64,000 bases of DNA from Chrysopilus asiliformis (Eukaryota; Arthropoda; Insecta; Diptera; Rhagionidae). Under the pieces are notes generated by a model, which did not search any database, was not told the DNA's origin, and saw nothing but the letters and a program-made list of their open reading frames with translations. Positions 53,520 to 64,000 of this stretch are shown piece by piece. Position numbers and translations under genes: made by a program. Location of the stretch: positions 64,187,682-64,251,681 of the forward strand of contig OZ035963.1 in assembly GCA_964034945.1 (NCBI GenBank), in the 5' to 3' direction. The number at the start of each line of letters is the position of its first letter. Positions within the stretch are counted from its first letter, which is position 1.

Positions 53520-54085
53520 AAATGTTTATTTAAAAAATCCATTTGTATCGAAGAGGGGCAAAGAAGTGGTCCGATTGGATTTTGATGTATAGTTAAGTTA
53601 TGTAAAATCATATTCTAAATAGATTTCATCTTTATAAATTTTTCCATACGACTAACCGTTTTCGATAAAATTGTAAAAACAAAACTGTTTCGTTTGTATG
53701 CAGGAGGGGGAAAGGAATGGTCCGATTTTGCTTGTTCAAGAACTTAGCCTAGCCATTTACGAGAAACGTGACTATATAAAATTTTAAGTCTCTAGCTCAA
53801 TCCTTTCGAAAATTATGGCGTTCACGGACAGAAGGATATACAGATTGACAGGCAGACGGACGAATAGACGGACGGACAGACAGATGGACAGACAGACAGA
53901 CAGACGGACGGACAGACAGACAGACGGATGGACAGACAGACGGATAGACATGCGGATATCAAAATCTTTTGTCATCCCAAACACCCTGGTGTAGTTTATT
54001 TTTGTGTCCGATGATTGGTTCGATGGGTTACTAAATCTAATATACTTCTATATGATATATCATATAGAGTATAAACATTTTTGTG
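53520..54085 (-). repeat. GTCY element, copy 4
   Basis: Leading block (GAGGGGCAAAGAAGTGGTCC, GTTATGTAAAATCATATTCT, GAGAAACGTGACTATATAAA), then (GACA/GACG)n at about 53826-53955, then ATCTTTTGTCATCCCAAACA and the TA-rich tail ending TATCATATAGAGTATAAA. Confidence 0.75.
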
Positions 54086-55430
54086 TTAATTTGTTGTTTT
54101 TTTCTTTCGTGATTGTTTTTTTTCGCGTAAAAATTGTTATAATAAATACTCCCACAACTACTCGATTTTTTCCACTAAAGCATAGTTAATATAAATCAAA
54201 TACTTACAATATCCCCCCATCACTTATTAAAATAGAAGTCAGGCAGTGGATCAAAGTACCCCCAACTGAAGAGAATACTGACCTATTCCAATGCTTAACC
54301 TATTTTCATGGTGTCTATATCGGTTCTATACAAATCATCAGCATAAAACATAAAAAAACCAAAACCCCCCAACAAATATTCAGACATAAAATTCTTTATA
54401 ATCGTTGAATAACAACACATAATAGAATTGCATTTGTATGTCAGTCGACTTCTTACATACGTCACTTTTAGCGCTGAAATTAACTCAGAGCTGAATATGC
54501 TTATACGGTTGTTGCGGGTACCAACCATAAGTGTGCCGTCATTGATACGTGAATATAGCAAGTGCACTTGTGCCTCACGACAAGTCTAAGATCCGGCATA
54601 AACTGGGGGAGAGCTCCAGCAGTTTGGAACAAAAATCTACCCCATCACACGATCTCGCAACACCAGTGCGACACCACCCCCCAACTCACCCCCTTTTCCA
54701 CTTCCATGTGAAGCACTTGACTGCCTTCGTGTTTGTTTCAACGTTTTTAGCACTCTCAATCAGTCAGTTTTAAAAGTTCTGGCATCCAGAACTCATTCCC
54801 GACTGGCTTGGGGTGCTTCTATAGAAAACTATACAGAAAGAGACAGAACGAGGAAAAGGAACCGATTTTTAATTTCGATTCAGTGCTAAGTAGAACATGG
54901 AACGGCAAATACCCCAAAGGCCGAAAGCATTAAAAGTGATGCTTTTGTATGCATAAATGTTGAATATGGAGCAGCATGGCATAAGCAAAATAACAACACA
55001 GCAACACATAGAAGAGAGGTTTTCATTTGAAAAAGCATTTAAAAAAAAAACACACACAAATTGAAAAGCACTGCTCCACTGAGAGTTTAAAGAACTTTTG
55101 CCAATAAGCAAATATATGAACACATGCATGGAGGGAGAGTTCTAAATATTCTAATCTGGTTATCATGTGAGTTTTTTGTACTGCGGGAAATGAAATTTTT
55201 GCAATAGATAAAATAGCTCGAAAACGGCAAAGGATTGAAAGTTCCATTTAACACAGCAGGAATGTCGAAAATCGCGAGTATATACGGTTTCTAAATCGTA
55301 CCTTACAAATGTTCAGATTTTACGCAGTGTTCGCAATTAATGTAAATCTGTAGGTGCGGTAGCAGGTAAAAAAAATTGTTGCAAATCGCGATATTCACGA
55401 AGCCAAATCCGTCTAAAGCTCAATTCAGGC
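54086..55430. other. Putative Hr4 intron, unrecognised
   Basis: Includes a GC-balanced stretch at 54545-54780 whose plus frame reads RHKLGESSSSLEQKSTPSHD. It has no ATG start or recognisable domain. ATCAGTCAGTTTT at about 54757-54770 resembles an arthropod initiator but is unsupported. The 90-residue minus frame at 54295-54567 is unrecognised. Confidence 0.35.
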
Positions 55431-55558
55431 CAACGATTGCGATTACGATTGAAGCTTCTCGACCAATGAGATCAAAGCTTTCAACGATAGGGACTTGAAA
55501 GCTTGGATCTCATTGGTCGAGAAGTTTCAATCATAATTGCTATGGAATCGCAATCGTT
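55431..55558. mobile_element. Hairpin MITE, AACGATTGCGATT ends
   Basis: Left AACGATTGCGATTACGATTG with CTTCTCGACCAATGAGATC; right GATCTCATTGGTCGAGAAG with GAATCGCAATCGTT. Arms are about 50 bp. It abuts the next element. Confidence 0.72.
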
Positions 55559-55559
55559 A

Positions 55560-55730
55560 GGGCCTGTGTCCACATGGAAGTTTATTTGCAGAAGTCGCTT
55601 CTAGCAGAGACTTCTGGAAGTTTTTCTCGTGGAAACACTAACTGCAAGTGAACTTCCAGAAGTTGTGACACCAGAAATCTCTTCTAGAAGCGACTTCTGC
55701 AAAAAAAAACTTCCATGTGGACACAGGCCT
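55560..55730. mobile_element. MITE with TTA duplication, GGCCTGTGTCCACATGG ends
   Basis: Left GGGCCTGTGTCCACATGGAA, with CAGAAGTCGCTTCTAG; right inverse CTAGAAGCGACTTCTG ... TTCCATGTGGACACAGGCCT. TTA at 55557-55559 and 55731-55733. It inserted directly at the end of the preceding MITE. Confidence 0.8.
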
Positions 55731-55734
55731 TTAG

Positions 55735-56155
55735 TCTGAAGACTTCCAGATGAGATTTTCTCGGAAAATTTTAGGAAAAGGATAATCACGGTATCCTTAA
55801 TGTCAGAATCGGAATGCCAGGATCGGAAAGACGCTCAGGTGAGATTTCTTTCTGGAGAGTTTTAGGAAAAGGATAAACACACTATCCTAACAGGACCTTC
55901 CGTTATCCTTACAGATTTCAGTGTGCTAGGATCGCATTAGAATCGCAATCGAAAAGACCCCCAGATGAGATTTTTTTTCCGGAAAATTTTAGGAAAAAGA
56001 TAATCACGTTGCCCTTTTATCCTTACAGATTTCTTAATGTCAGAATCGGATTCAGCGACTCCAAGAACCCCCAGATGAAATTTTTTTTTTCAAAAAATTT
56101 GGGAAAAGGATAATTCCATTATCCTAAAAGAACCTTCCCTTATCCTTGCAAGGAC
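55735..56155 (-). repeat. Helitron 2-type minisatellite, inverted
   Basis: Three to four diverged units contain AGATGAGATTTT, GGAAAAGGATAATCACG, CAGGACCTTCCGTTATCCTT and AATGTCAGAATCGGATTCA. Same family as 10340-11070 in reverse. Confidence 0.7.
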
Positions 56156-56385
56156 GAAGTAGTAAAAATATTGTATTGTCATCTCTTCCTCCGTAAACAA
56201 TAGTAAATTTCTCACACGTTTACCACCCAGATAATCTAAAATGTGTGCAGTCCCCCGATTATGTGAACAGACTTTTAGAATTTTCCCTGAAACGCCTACA
56301 ACGCGCATTGAACAAATCGTGTATTTTTCGGGATGCAATATGAGAATCTAATCGCACCTGCAACATAAATCGCACACTTTTATGC

Positions 56386-56910
56386 ATGCAAATTCATCGC
56401 CACAGCCTACACTCACTAGCATTAAGGGAAGAAGAAGGGAGGCAAGAGCGGCCTCGAAGGGTTCATGCATTTCGGTCATTTCTGGTCGTTGTACGACTTT
56501 TGAATTCCATGCGACCCCTCTTAACTGAGTTAGTACTGCACAAGGGGGTGCCTCTACAAAGAGGCAGAATTTTTCCCTGCATAGAACAACAAATTTTGCA
56601 AGGGCGGATGGTAGCTGTAAGGGCTATGCTTGATAGTTCAATTTCCGTGTTGAGGGCCAGCATTGAAAATCTTGGCATGGGCAAATGTTGCTGCCGTACA
56701 GAGTCACGGATAGGTGCCACCACCACTAGTCATCAAGTGGAGCTTCTAGCTCGGATTCTGACGGTGCTGGGGCTTCTGGCTGAGGGGATGTTTGCGATGG
56801 ATCTGGTCTTCTGGTCTTGGATTTGTGTGCTGGTAAACATTTGTTTTTTTATTCTAGATTTTCCATTTACACTTGGCAGTTTTTTTTCATTCTATCTGAG
56901 ACTCATTTGA
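56386..56910 (+). other. Unrecognised 174-residue open frame
   Basis: The longest frame in this part that is not low complexity. It begins MQIHRHSLHSLALREEEGRQ and has a hydrophobic C-terminal half (VLGLLAEGMFAMDLVFWSWI). A minus-strand frame overlaps it (56463-56726). Neither shows a motif I can name. Locally balanced GC suggests a former coding or transposon segment, but I cannot decide the strand. Not called as a gene. Confidence 0.2.
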
Positions 56911-57800
56911 ATGCCACAGGGGTGATTGACGCTTGGCACAGATTTTTCACTTTTGTGTTAATTCTGTTGGTTAATTAGAAGGAAGTTTGTCTGCTTGAAA
57001 GTCGTTGGAGTAGTTTTTTTTCCCTGTGATGTGTTACTCTGTAGAATGTTTTGGAGACTAATAGAGCTATGAGGTTTCATTTAAGAAAATTTGCACGCAT
57101 GAAATTCTTACACTATGGAGAATCGCGTGGCGCGTTGATAATGGGAATTACTTATGATATTTCATAGATAAATAGGATAAAACTGTGGGAGATGTTCACC
57201 TTAAGCATAAAAGTTGTTTACTCTGTAAAGTGGTGTCATTTTAATGGGAAATTAGATTATGTATACACAAAATAAATTTAACATGAGATTCAAAGGAAAA
57301 GTTCTTCCCCCCGTCGTGCCGTGGATTTTTTTAAACACATTTGTTTACCTCAAATCTTTGCTATTTATTCAAAGATATGATGGGCATAGAATTGCAAACC
57401 ATTGATAAATTGCCACACTGTCAGCATTTCGTGAAAGATTAGATCTGCAACAATAGAGCAAAAAATTTCGTTTTACCAAGTAGGTATGCTATCGATTCAA
57501 TTTCCGCCGATGGAATTTTTTACGCTCTCAAAATTTATTCTAGGTTTCATATCTTTATTTAATTAATCTTTGCTATCATCATGTCGTCGACTACCGTACT
57601 AACAGTTTTGGTGTCTGACACGCATCTGCCACTAGAAGTGTATCTAATATTCTTCGCGAGTTTTTTTAGAATTTATTTCGCGAATTTTATTCATTCATTG
57701 TGGAATAAATACGCTGAGCAGAGGTTGTAAAACTTTGGATTTATTCCGGCGATTTTATGTAAAAAAATCGAGAATTTTGTGTCGTAGCGTAAACGGTGGT
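56911..57800. other. Putative Hr4 intron, nothing recognised
   Basis: AT-rich; no element ends or coding potential identified. Confidence 0.4.
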
Positions 57801-58355
57801 ATAGCAGGTTGTCTGTCTGTTGTATGTATTTCAAATACCTCGAGAACGCGTTGACCTAGCGACTTGAAATTTTCTGCAAATAAGTTTTACAAAAATTGTA
57901 GTTTTCTATCAGCTTTTGGAAAAGTAACGGTAACTATAACGGGTACCTCCCATACATTTCCTTTGAAAAAATACCGTTTTTTGAAAATCTTTTGAAAACT
58001 ATGCACTTTTGTGAAAAAATGCATATAACAAAATTTAAAGGAAATAAAATTCTCTAGATTTTCTACTTTAACGGTTTTTTTGTATCTTTAACGGTTCACA
58101 CGATATTTAAAAAAAATATTATTTTTCACATATTTTTTCCGAAACTTCAAATATTGCAGAGGAAAATTTTGTGTTGATCACAACTGATATTTTTAAAGAG
58201 TGGGGACGTGCGATATAATTTTTGCCGTTAGACGCCGTTAAAGGTTTTTGAGTTCCAAAGCTTTATAAAATTTACCCATCATCTATCCTAGATTTTTAAA
58301 AAATTATCATCCAACTTTTACATGGTTTCGGCTAAAATTTTCGGCCAAAAAGAAT
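57800..58355 (+). repeat. Family U right part, second copy
   Basis: AATACCTCGAGAACGCGTTG, ACCTAGCGACTTGAAATTTT, GGAAAAGTAACGGTAACTAT and GGGTACCTCCCATA match 42480-42600 and run on to 58100 with internal AACGGTT-type repeats. Confidence 0.6.
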
Positions 58356-58361
58356 ACAGTA

Positions 58362-58526
58362 GAATCCCGATAATTCGTATTTCAAGGGACCAGCAAATTC
58401 GAATTAGCGGGATGTACGAATTATCGGGGTACGAATTATCGGGATTTTTTTCAAGGGACCAGCAAATTCATACGAATTAGCGGGATATACGAATTATCGG
58501 GGTACGAATAATCGGGATTCTACTGT
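58362..58526. mobile_element. Pogo/Tigger-like MITE, copy 2
   Basis: CAGTAGAATCCCGATAATTC ... ATAATCGGGATTCTACTG flanked by TA. It contains two copies of TCAAGGGACCAGCAAATTC plus tandem GTACGAATTATCGGG units, so it is an internally duplicated relative of 22062-22181. Confidence 0.75.
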
Positions 58527-58632
58527 ATTTGGTTTTTTGACATTACGTCCAATTCGATCACTGACTTATTATGTTGCTCAACAGGGGTTCAGAAGAGGGG
58601 TGAAGGGGTGGTGAATATTTTTTGGTCCATAT

Positions 58633-59212
58633 GGCCTATGTTACACACGGCAACTTTAAACCGATACACGATACAAAAAGTTGCTCGTTTGTGCTACACG
58701 CGGCGACAAGTTGCCGGAAACTTCTGTATATTACACAGTGAGTGTTTCATGTGTGTGTGAAGTTGGACGAACTGTCAAATCGCAAAAAACTTTCACGAAC
58801 CCGTTCTTTGTGATTTTGTGCTTGTGTGCGTATTTTACTCTCGGAACTGGCGACATTACCCACCGCTTCCCTCACTTCCCCCTATACTTAACCCTTTCGG
58901 TACATGTTTTTTTCTATGGGTTTTAAAAATACTCGGTATACAAATTAATGATGTTTAAGCTATTAGTATTCATTTAAAACAAAAAAAAAATTAAAAATTT
59001 TAATTTTTTTCAAATACGTCCACTGTGGTCCAGCTTTTTACTCAAAAAATCAAAATTGGGTCAAAAATGCACTTAATGGTGCACTGAATGAGAATAGAGT
59101 GTTGAAAATAAATAAATAATAAGACAATTCAAATTTTTTAGCATTATGGCATCAAAATACCGAAAGGGTTAAGAAAAGTCGCAGCTTAAAGTTGCGCCGT
59201 GTAACAGGGGCC
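58633..59212. mobile_element. MITE with TGTTACACGGC ends, interrupted
   Basis: Left GGCCTATGTTACACACGGCA, ACTTTAA; right inverse TTAAAGTTGCGCCGTGTAAC, AGGGGCC. A second element is nested inside at 58888-59172. Confidence 0.68.
58888..59172. mobile_element. TTAA-flanked MITE nested in 58633-59212
   Basis: TTAACCCTTTCGGTACATG at the left; ATACCGAAAGGGTTAA at the right. TTAA at both ends indicates a piggyBac-type target site. The interior is AT-rich. Confidence 0.75.
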
Positions 59213-59219
59213 TATGACC

Positions 59220-59400
59220 TCTAAAAAGTCCTCTATTCAATGGTGGAAACCCTATGCCAAACTGTTGAGTGGTTTACACGAGATAGCAGGTGAAGGGGCC
59301 AAAGGGGAGGAAAATCATTGCTGCAAATATGTCTAAGAACATTCGCGTCGCCCCAACCAATCCAACGCAATTTCGATCAATGTTCTCCGTTAAGCAATTC
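59220..59400 (+). repeat. Dispersed repeat G, copy 2
   Basis: AAGTCCTCTATTCAATGGTG, AGGGGAGGAAAATCATTGCT and GCTGCAAATATGTCTAAGAA match 27225-27420. Confidence 0.5.
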
Positions 59401-59566
59401 AAAAGCTACAGGAGAACATCTTTCTTTGATAGCTACAACCGATCGCATATAACCTTCTTTTTTTTGGAAACCGCATAAAAAGGGATTTAATTGTGAGTAA
59501 AAAAATCAAACCAAATTCAAAATGCATACCTAAAAAAGCAGTGTTTATGTCCAAATTAGAGTATTT

Positions 59567-59757
59567 ACCCTGGGTCTCGACTAGACATAAAATTCATTCA
59601 TTTTCATGGCCCGCCATTAAAATAACGCCTTCTAACAGTTTTTTTCAAACAATTTTGTTCAAGACACGAGAAAATTTCAGAAAAATGCTGCCTCGACGGG
59701 ACATTTTAATACCAGGACATGCACCTGAGAGAAATTTATGTCTAGTCGAGATGGGGT
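59567..59757. mobile_element. MITE, CTCGACTAGACATAAA ends
   Basis: Left ACCCTGGGTCTCGACTAGAC; right inverse GTCTAGTCGAGATGGGGT. A CCATTAAAATAACGCC / GGACATTTTAATACC pairing extends the arms. Superfamily unassigned. Confidence 0.62.
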
Positions 59758-60669
59758 TTTAAGTTTCAGAATTTCAAGGTCGCATGTAGGCTCAGTACAC
59801 CTTAATTTTTTAACAATAATATTATTCGCAAATAATCCCTAGACCAGTTTTTATAAACATAATAACGTTTAGGAGTGTTTACATTTTGTTTTGATGAAAC
59901 ATTCGAATTCAACTAAAAGACTGTGCGGCAAATGATAATTTGAAAAAAAAAATCATAATTGGTGTAATGTAAACGATAACAAAATGTCAATAAGCGTGTT
60001 AGATTCTGTCCAATTAATTGAATTAAACAAAATTCAACTCTAACGAAAATTGCCAAAACAGAAAAGCCAATTTTGAAAAAAAAAAACTTATTTCTTAAAT
60101 TAAAAAAATTTTGAAATTTTGTTTGTTTTTACCTAGAGATGTCATTTCTTTAAAGATTTTTGTTATCAGTGTTTCTTTTTTACTACTGTTTCTTATCAAC
60201 AAACGCGATATTAATCATAAAAAAAAACTAACAAAAAAAAATTTACTATTTTCAAAAATTATAGAAAAAAAATAGTCTTAGATTTCCTTTCTGTGTTGAA
60301 TTAAAGAAATTTCTGTGTTTCTGAGTAAAGGAAGTGAAATTTTTGTTAAACAAATTTGTTGTAGAAAATAATTGAAAACAGGACTTGCAAATGGATCCAA
60401 AAGTAATCCAAAAGTATAGCAAAGATCGTGTCGATACTGCAATTTTTTTGAACAAAATTTTTCATTAAAATTCATTTTTTCGCAATCATTTTTTTTTTTG
60501 TCAAATAGTTGCCAATATTTTTTTTCTTTTTGGTAATTGTCACAAATTTAATCACTTTTAATCACAAATTTTTGGATGGGATTTTTTTTAAAACATATTT
60601 TTATGTATTTTTTTTTTGTTGTTGGTTGTTGTAAATAAACAAAACAAAAAATATATTTTGATACTAACG
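59758..60669. other. AT-rich, intron side of candidate Hr4 exon
   Basis: Extremely AT-rich with long A and T runs. If the exon at 60669-61050 is real, this begins its 3' intron. No other feature. Confidence 0.45.
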
Positions 60670-61050
60670 GCATATAGGCACACGCGAATTTTTATCAAAT
60701 AATTTCGTTTCACATGTTTTATCAAAATAATTTTTATCCGTTACGGGGTTGTGATGGTTGTGATGGTTTTGATGGTGATTTTGATGGTCGTTTTGATGGT
60801 TCAAAAAATTTGATGGTGGTGTTGATGATGCTGTGGTGGTCGTTGCCGCAACAGTTGCCGAATATATTTTGTCCAGTTTTGTAAATTCGGGTTTTACTGT
60901 TGGTTTGGACGTTGAAAATGCTGCAAATGACGATAGAATTGCTGATGGAAAGTTTGACGAAATCACTTTTTCACCGTTATTCGAAATTATCGAATTTGAC
61001 GCTGGTATAGACGAATTTGCGGCAATATTCACCGAATTTTCGACATTCAT
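60669..61050 (-). CDS. Hr4: Candidate alternative first coding exon of Hr4
   Basis: Minus-strand frame starting MNVENSVNIAANSSIPASNS, continuing SSNFPSAILSSFAAFSTSKP, with TKLDKIYSATVAATTTTASS, an HQNDHQNHHQNHHNHHN tract, and ending NSRVPIC before a donor GCC|GTTAGT at 60669/60668. The exon would leave one base (C). Joined to the Hr4 acceptor at 41462 (GA ATT ATG ACA) this gives CGA, so the frame runs RVPIC-R-I-MTLSRGPYSE without a stop. Composition (S, T, N, Q/H) and mixed codons resemble Hr4 A/B sequence and differ from the surrounding AT-rich DNA. No homologue is remembered, so the link is inferred from phase, strand and style. Without splicing the frame stops at 60664. Confidence 0.45.
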
Positions 61051-62560
61051 TTGGAATTTTCAATTCCAGGGAATTTTTTCAAACGTTTTTTTTTGTTATT
61101 TTAAACAATTTTTAATCATTTTTTTTTTAAAAAACTCACTTTTAATGGAAGATTTTTAAAGTGTTTTTATACAAAATATTGTCAATTGTAAAATTCACAG
61201 ACTTTTTCAGTGGCAGTTGCAGTTGTAAGTAGTATGTTTTTATTAAATATTAATTAATTCTTTGAGCTAAAAATTCTGCATGATTTTTTTTGCTTACTTT
61301 ACTGTTATAGGGTTTTTGTGGCAGTAAAAAGTTTGTTTTTTTTATTAAATATTAATAGCTAAAATTTCTGTATATTTTTACTCGGCTGTTGTAGGGTTTT
61401 TTTCTCTTCTAAATGCGGACGGAAATTTATTAAGAATTTCGATCAGACTTTTCTTGTTTTCATCTCTCAAGCACTATTTTTTACCTCATCTAATCGCAAT
61501 AAATAACGTAAATTAGCAACAAATAATAATCCTTGAAATTGGTTGACCATTTGGTTTTGTCTTTTCTATTTAAGCAGTGTTTTAAACCCTACAAATGTTG
61601 GGTTTAAGATTAGGTTACGTTTGAAATCTCAGTTATTATAATATTTGCACTTTAATCAAAAAACCACTTCGATAGGATTTTTTTCTTCAATAAATTTTAT
61701 TTTTATTTTTAGAAGTTGTTATTTTTGTAACGAAAACGTATACCAATCACACGGTTTTAAAATGCGGAACGGTAGTAAAATGCGTTTTTAGTGTGGACAG
61801 TTTTTTTTAGTCACTATGATCACTTTTGAAAACGAGGGTGGTTTGGAAAGTTTTCTTTTTCGTGTTTTTTTTAAAGCTTTACAAACGCGGGTGGTTTGGA
61901 AGGTTTTTTTTCGTGTACTTTTTACAACTTTCCAAACGAAGATGGTTGGGAAAACGTCTTTTTTTTAATGTTTTTCCGCACTTAAATCACTTAAAAAAAG
62001 CGGGGTTTAACTTGGAAGTGTTTTTAAAGCATTGAAATATTAGCTGGAAAAACCATAAACTTTTTTTTATAATACGTGTAAAAACCCACTAAAATAATTA
62101 AGTCTCCAAAACTCTGAGGAAATGTTTTTCACTTTTTTGCTGAGTTTTTATAAATATGAAAACATTAAACACTACTGGTAGCTCCATTTTGATAAAAAAA
62201 ACAAAACTCCTCCAAAATTATAATCCGTTACTGTTTTGTTGAAGGAAATCCAGAAAAAATGCACTCTGTCACTATTCCTACAGGGATCATACTTTCTATG
62301 CTCACAAAATCCTTAGGATTTACAGTCGCTCACAAAATCCTTACTATTTACAGTCCTTTTTTATATCTCACTTCTGCAACCGAGAAAATCCTTGGGATTC
62401 ACAGTTTCTACTTAGATCCCACTTCTGAAATTCACACAATCCTTAGGATTTCAAGCATCTCGCACGATTCTATAAAAAAATCACAGAATTCATTTCACTT
62501 TTCAAACAAAAATCTATCGCAGAAATGAATCTTCACTCGAAATGGAATACTATTGACGAC
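61051..62560. other. AT-rich flank upstream of candidate exon
   Basis: Two or three degenerate copies of a GGGTGGTTTGGAA.GTTTT block at 61836-61955, and several AAATCCTTAGGATTTACAGTC-like units at 62305-62450. No coding region. Confidence 0.45.
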
Positions 62561-64000
62561 AAAAAAAACATTTCGCACTGTTTATGTCTCCGCGATCATT
62601 TTTTTTTGTCTGATAAAACTGTAAGATCGACGACGCGAAATTTCGCACGCGAAAGATACGTGCGTACAGACGAACGGAATAAAATGAAATGAAAGAGGTG
62701 AGCACGTTTCCTTAGATCAGGGAAAGAAAGTCACACCCCGACCGACCAATCAACCCCGACTGATGACAGATACCCGTTCCGATAGTCGAAAAAAAACAAC
62801 ACAGAACGCTGAGCGGAGCGCGAGTGTGAAGCTATGTACGGTACGCGAAGTCGCCAAGCCACATTATGGTAGTGACAGTGATCCACAATGAAATGTTTTT
62901 GGAGACCAAAAGCCATACCGCATCATGTGGAAAATATGGGAAAATTGGCCTTTTTCCCTGTTGCTCAAACTCACACGGAAAACACTCTCTTCGGTCGGTC
63001 GGTCGGTCTTTCTTTTCAATTTCCATTTCATCGAATAAACCACCATGGAACAAAACAACACACAACAAAAAATTATGTTATGAAGTTGTCTTACCAACTC
63101 CCATCCCCACCCACTCTCCTTGTGTTGTTTTTTTTTTTTAATTTCCTACTATTATTATTATTTCGACTAAATCTGCTTGTGGTGTAGTAAGCTTTAAACA
63201 ATATCGGGAAGTTCACTCACTTAACGGACACATTCGAAGCTAACAGTTCGAACGAGAAAAAAAATACCTTCGAAATTCACCACTACGTGCGGACGCCGCT
63301 ATGTTGCATAGAAAAGCTCTTTCCAATCGCACGCATAAAACCTCGCAAAGATTCGGAAGACAATTTGGATTAGGAAGGGAGAAAATTTCAACCAGTGCTC
63401 CCCATTTGTGGTGAGTATTCGTAGAATCTTACTCTGTCAGTGTGTCACTACTTAAACCGGTTCAGTCTTTTTGCCCCCCATCATGGTAGACATTTACCAC
63501 CCTTCGTCTCCCGACCCCTTTCCTATCCCATGTCTCGATCAAGTCGCTTCAATTTCAGTAATCAGGAAAAGCTTCTGCCAACAGAATCGGAGAAAATTCG
63601 TTCAAAAATGGTACTTGCGTTCCAAGTTTTATGCAATCGAACATGCAAAGGTCCCAATTTTCCCCGATTTTCCCCACAAATGCCCCCCCCCCCCCCCGCA
63701 CCCCCACCACTATTACTATACGGAAACGTTGCAGTAGAAACCGTGAATCGACGCAACACCACGGAAGCACTGCAAACAGCATAAACAATCGAATGATTCA
63801 CTCTCTCCATCGTTCGAAAGAAGTTTCCCGGTGTGCGTGAAAATCTCAACATAAACAAAGATCCTCTCCGACCCACTATTTCAGCTGTGGATTCAAGCCC
63901 TCTTTATGGAGGAAAATATGCGCCCCAATAAGCTCCAGGGAATGAGCATCGAAATTTCCCCTCTGGTAGCTCCCCGTTAGCAGCGGGAGACTCCCCACTT
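62561..64000. other. GC-richer region, possible Hr4 upstream/promoter DNA
   Basis: Base composition becomes balanced and the A/T runs shorten. Features are a GGTC run at 62992-63007 (CGGTCGGTCGGTCGGTC), a minus-strand TCAGTCGGGG at about 62750-62763 resembling an arthropod initiator, and C-runs at 63680-63697. Frames at 63440-63784 on both strands are P-rich and unrecognised. This could include the Hr4 5' UTR exon or promoter, but nothing decides it. Confidence 0.3.

Noticed and set aside
54295..54567. YADD-like motif in a 90-residue minus frame, suggesting reverse transcriptase
   Set aside because: The residues around it do not follow reverse-transcriptase order and no other RT motif is nearby.
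63440..63876. Overlapping frames of 69-114 residues on both strands at the window's end
   Set aside because: Proline or glycine runs come from a C-tract; no motif or conserved start recognised.

Overview
The window looks like nuclear DNA of an insect, probably a fly. It is AT-rich and gene-poor. It holds two conserved regulatory genes with multi-exon structures, several short introns (58-72 bp), long polyglutamine tracts, and dense transposon remains. The protein similarities are to Drosophila fzr and Hr4, recalled from knowledge of those families; no database search was run.

Layout. (1) 1-6803, plus strand: the 3' two thirds of fizzy-related (fzr, Cdh1/FZR1), the activator of the anaphase-promoting complex. 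Four exons encode the end of the N-terminal linker, the whole WD40 propeller and the C-terminal IR tail. The start codon and C-box exons lie to the left of the window. (2) 6804-35656: about 29 kb of intergenic, repeat-rich DNA. It holds a head-to-tail Helitron pair, further Helitron copies, many small foldback elements (MITEs) flanked by TTA, TTAA or TA, minisatellites, GTCY microsatellites and long AT-rich tracts. One unrecognised candidate gene sits at 13.8-14.4 kb. (3) 35657-41457, minus strand: the orphan nuclear receptor Hr4 (NR6A/GCNF type), five coding exons giving 1187 residues ending in the conserved SASIR. (4) 41463-64000: DNA upstream of Hr4 coding sequence, mostly a large putative intron full of repeats. 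A 127-codon minus-strand ORF at 60.7-61.05 kb has a splice donor whose phase matches the Hr4 acceptor, and a GC-richer stretch follows at 62.6-63.9 kb.

The most interesting observation is at the Hr4 stop codon. The TAG is followed immediately and in frame by an open frame of 380 sense codons, rich in Q, S, T, N and H. This suggests stop-codon readthrough (or a splice bypass) producing an Hr4 isoform of about 1568 residues. fzr and Hr4 converge on the intergenic repeat region. One links the cell cycle and endocycle to APC/C, the other links ecdysone timing to transcription. Nothing in the sequence shows that they are co-regulated.
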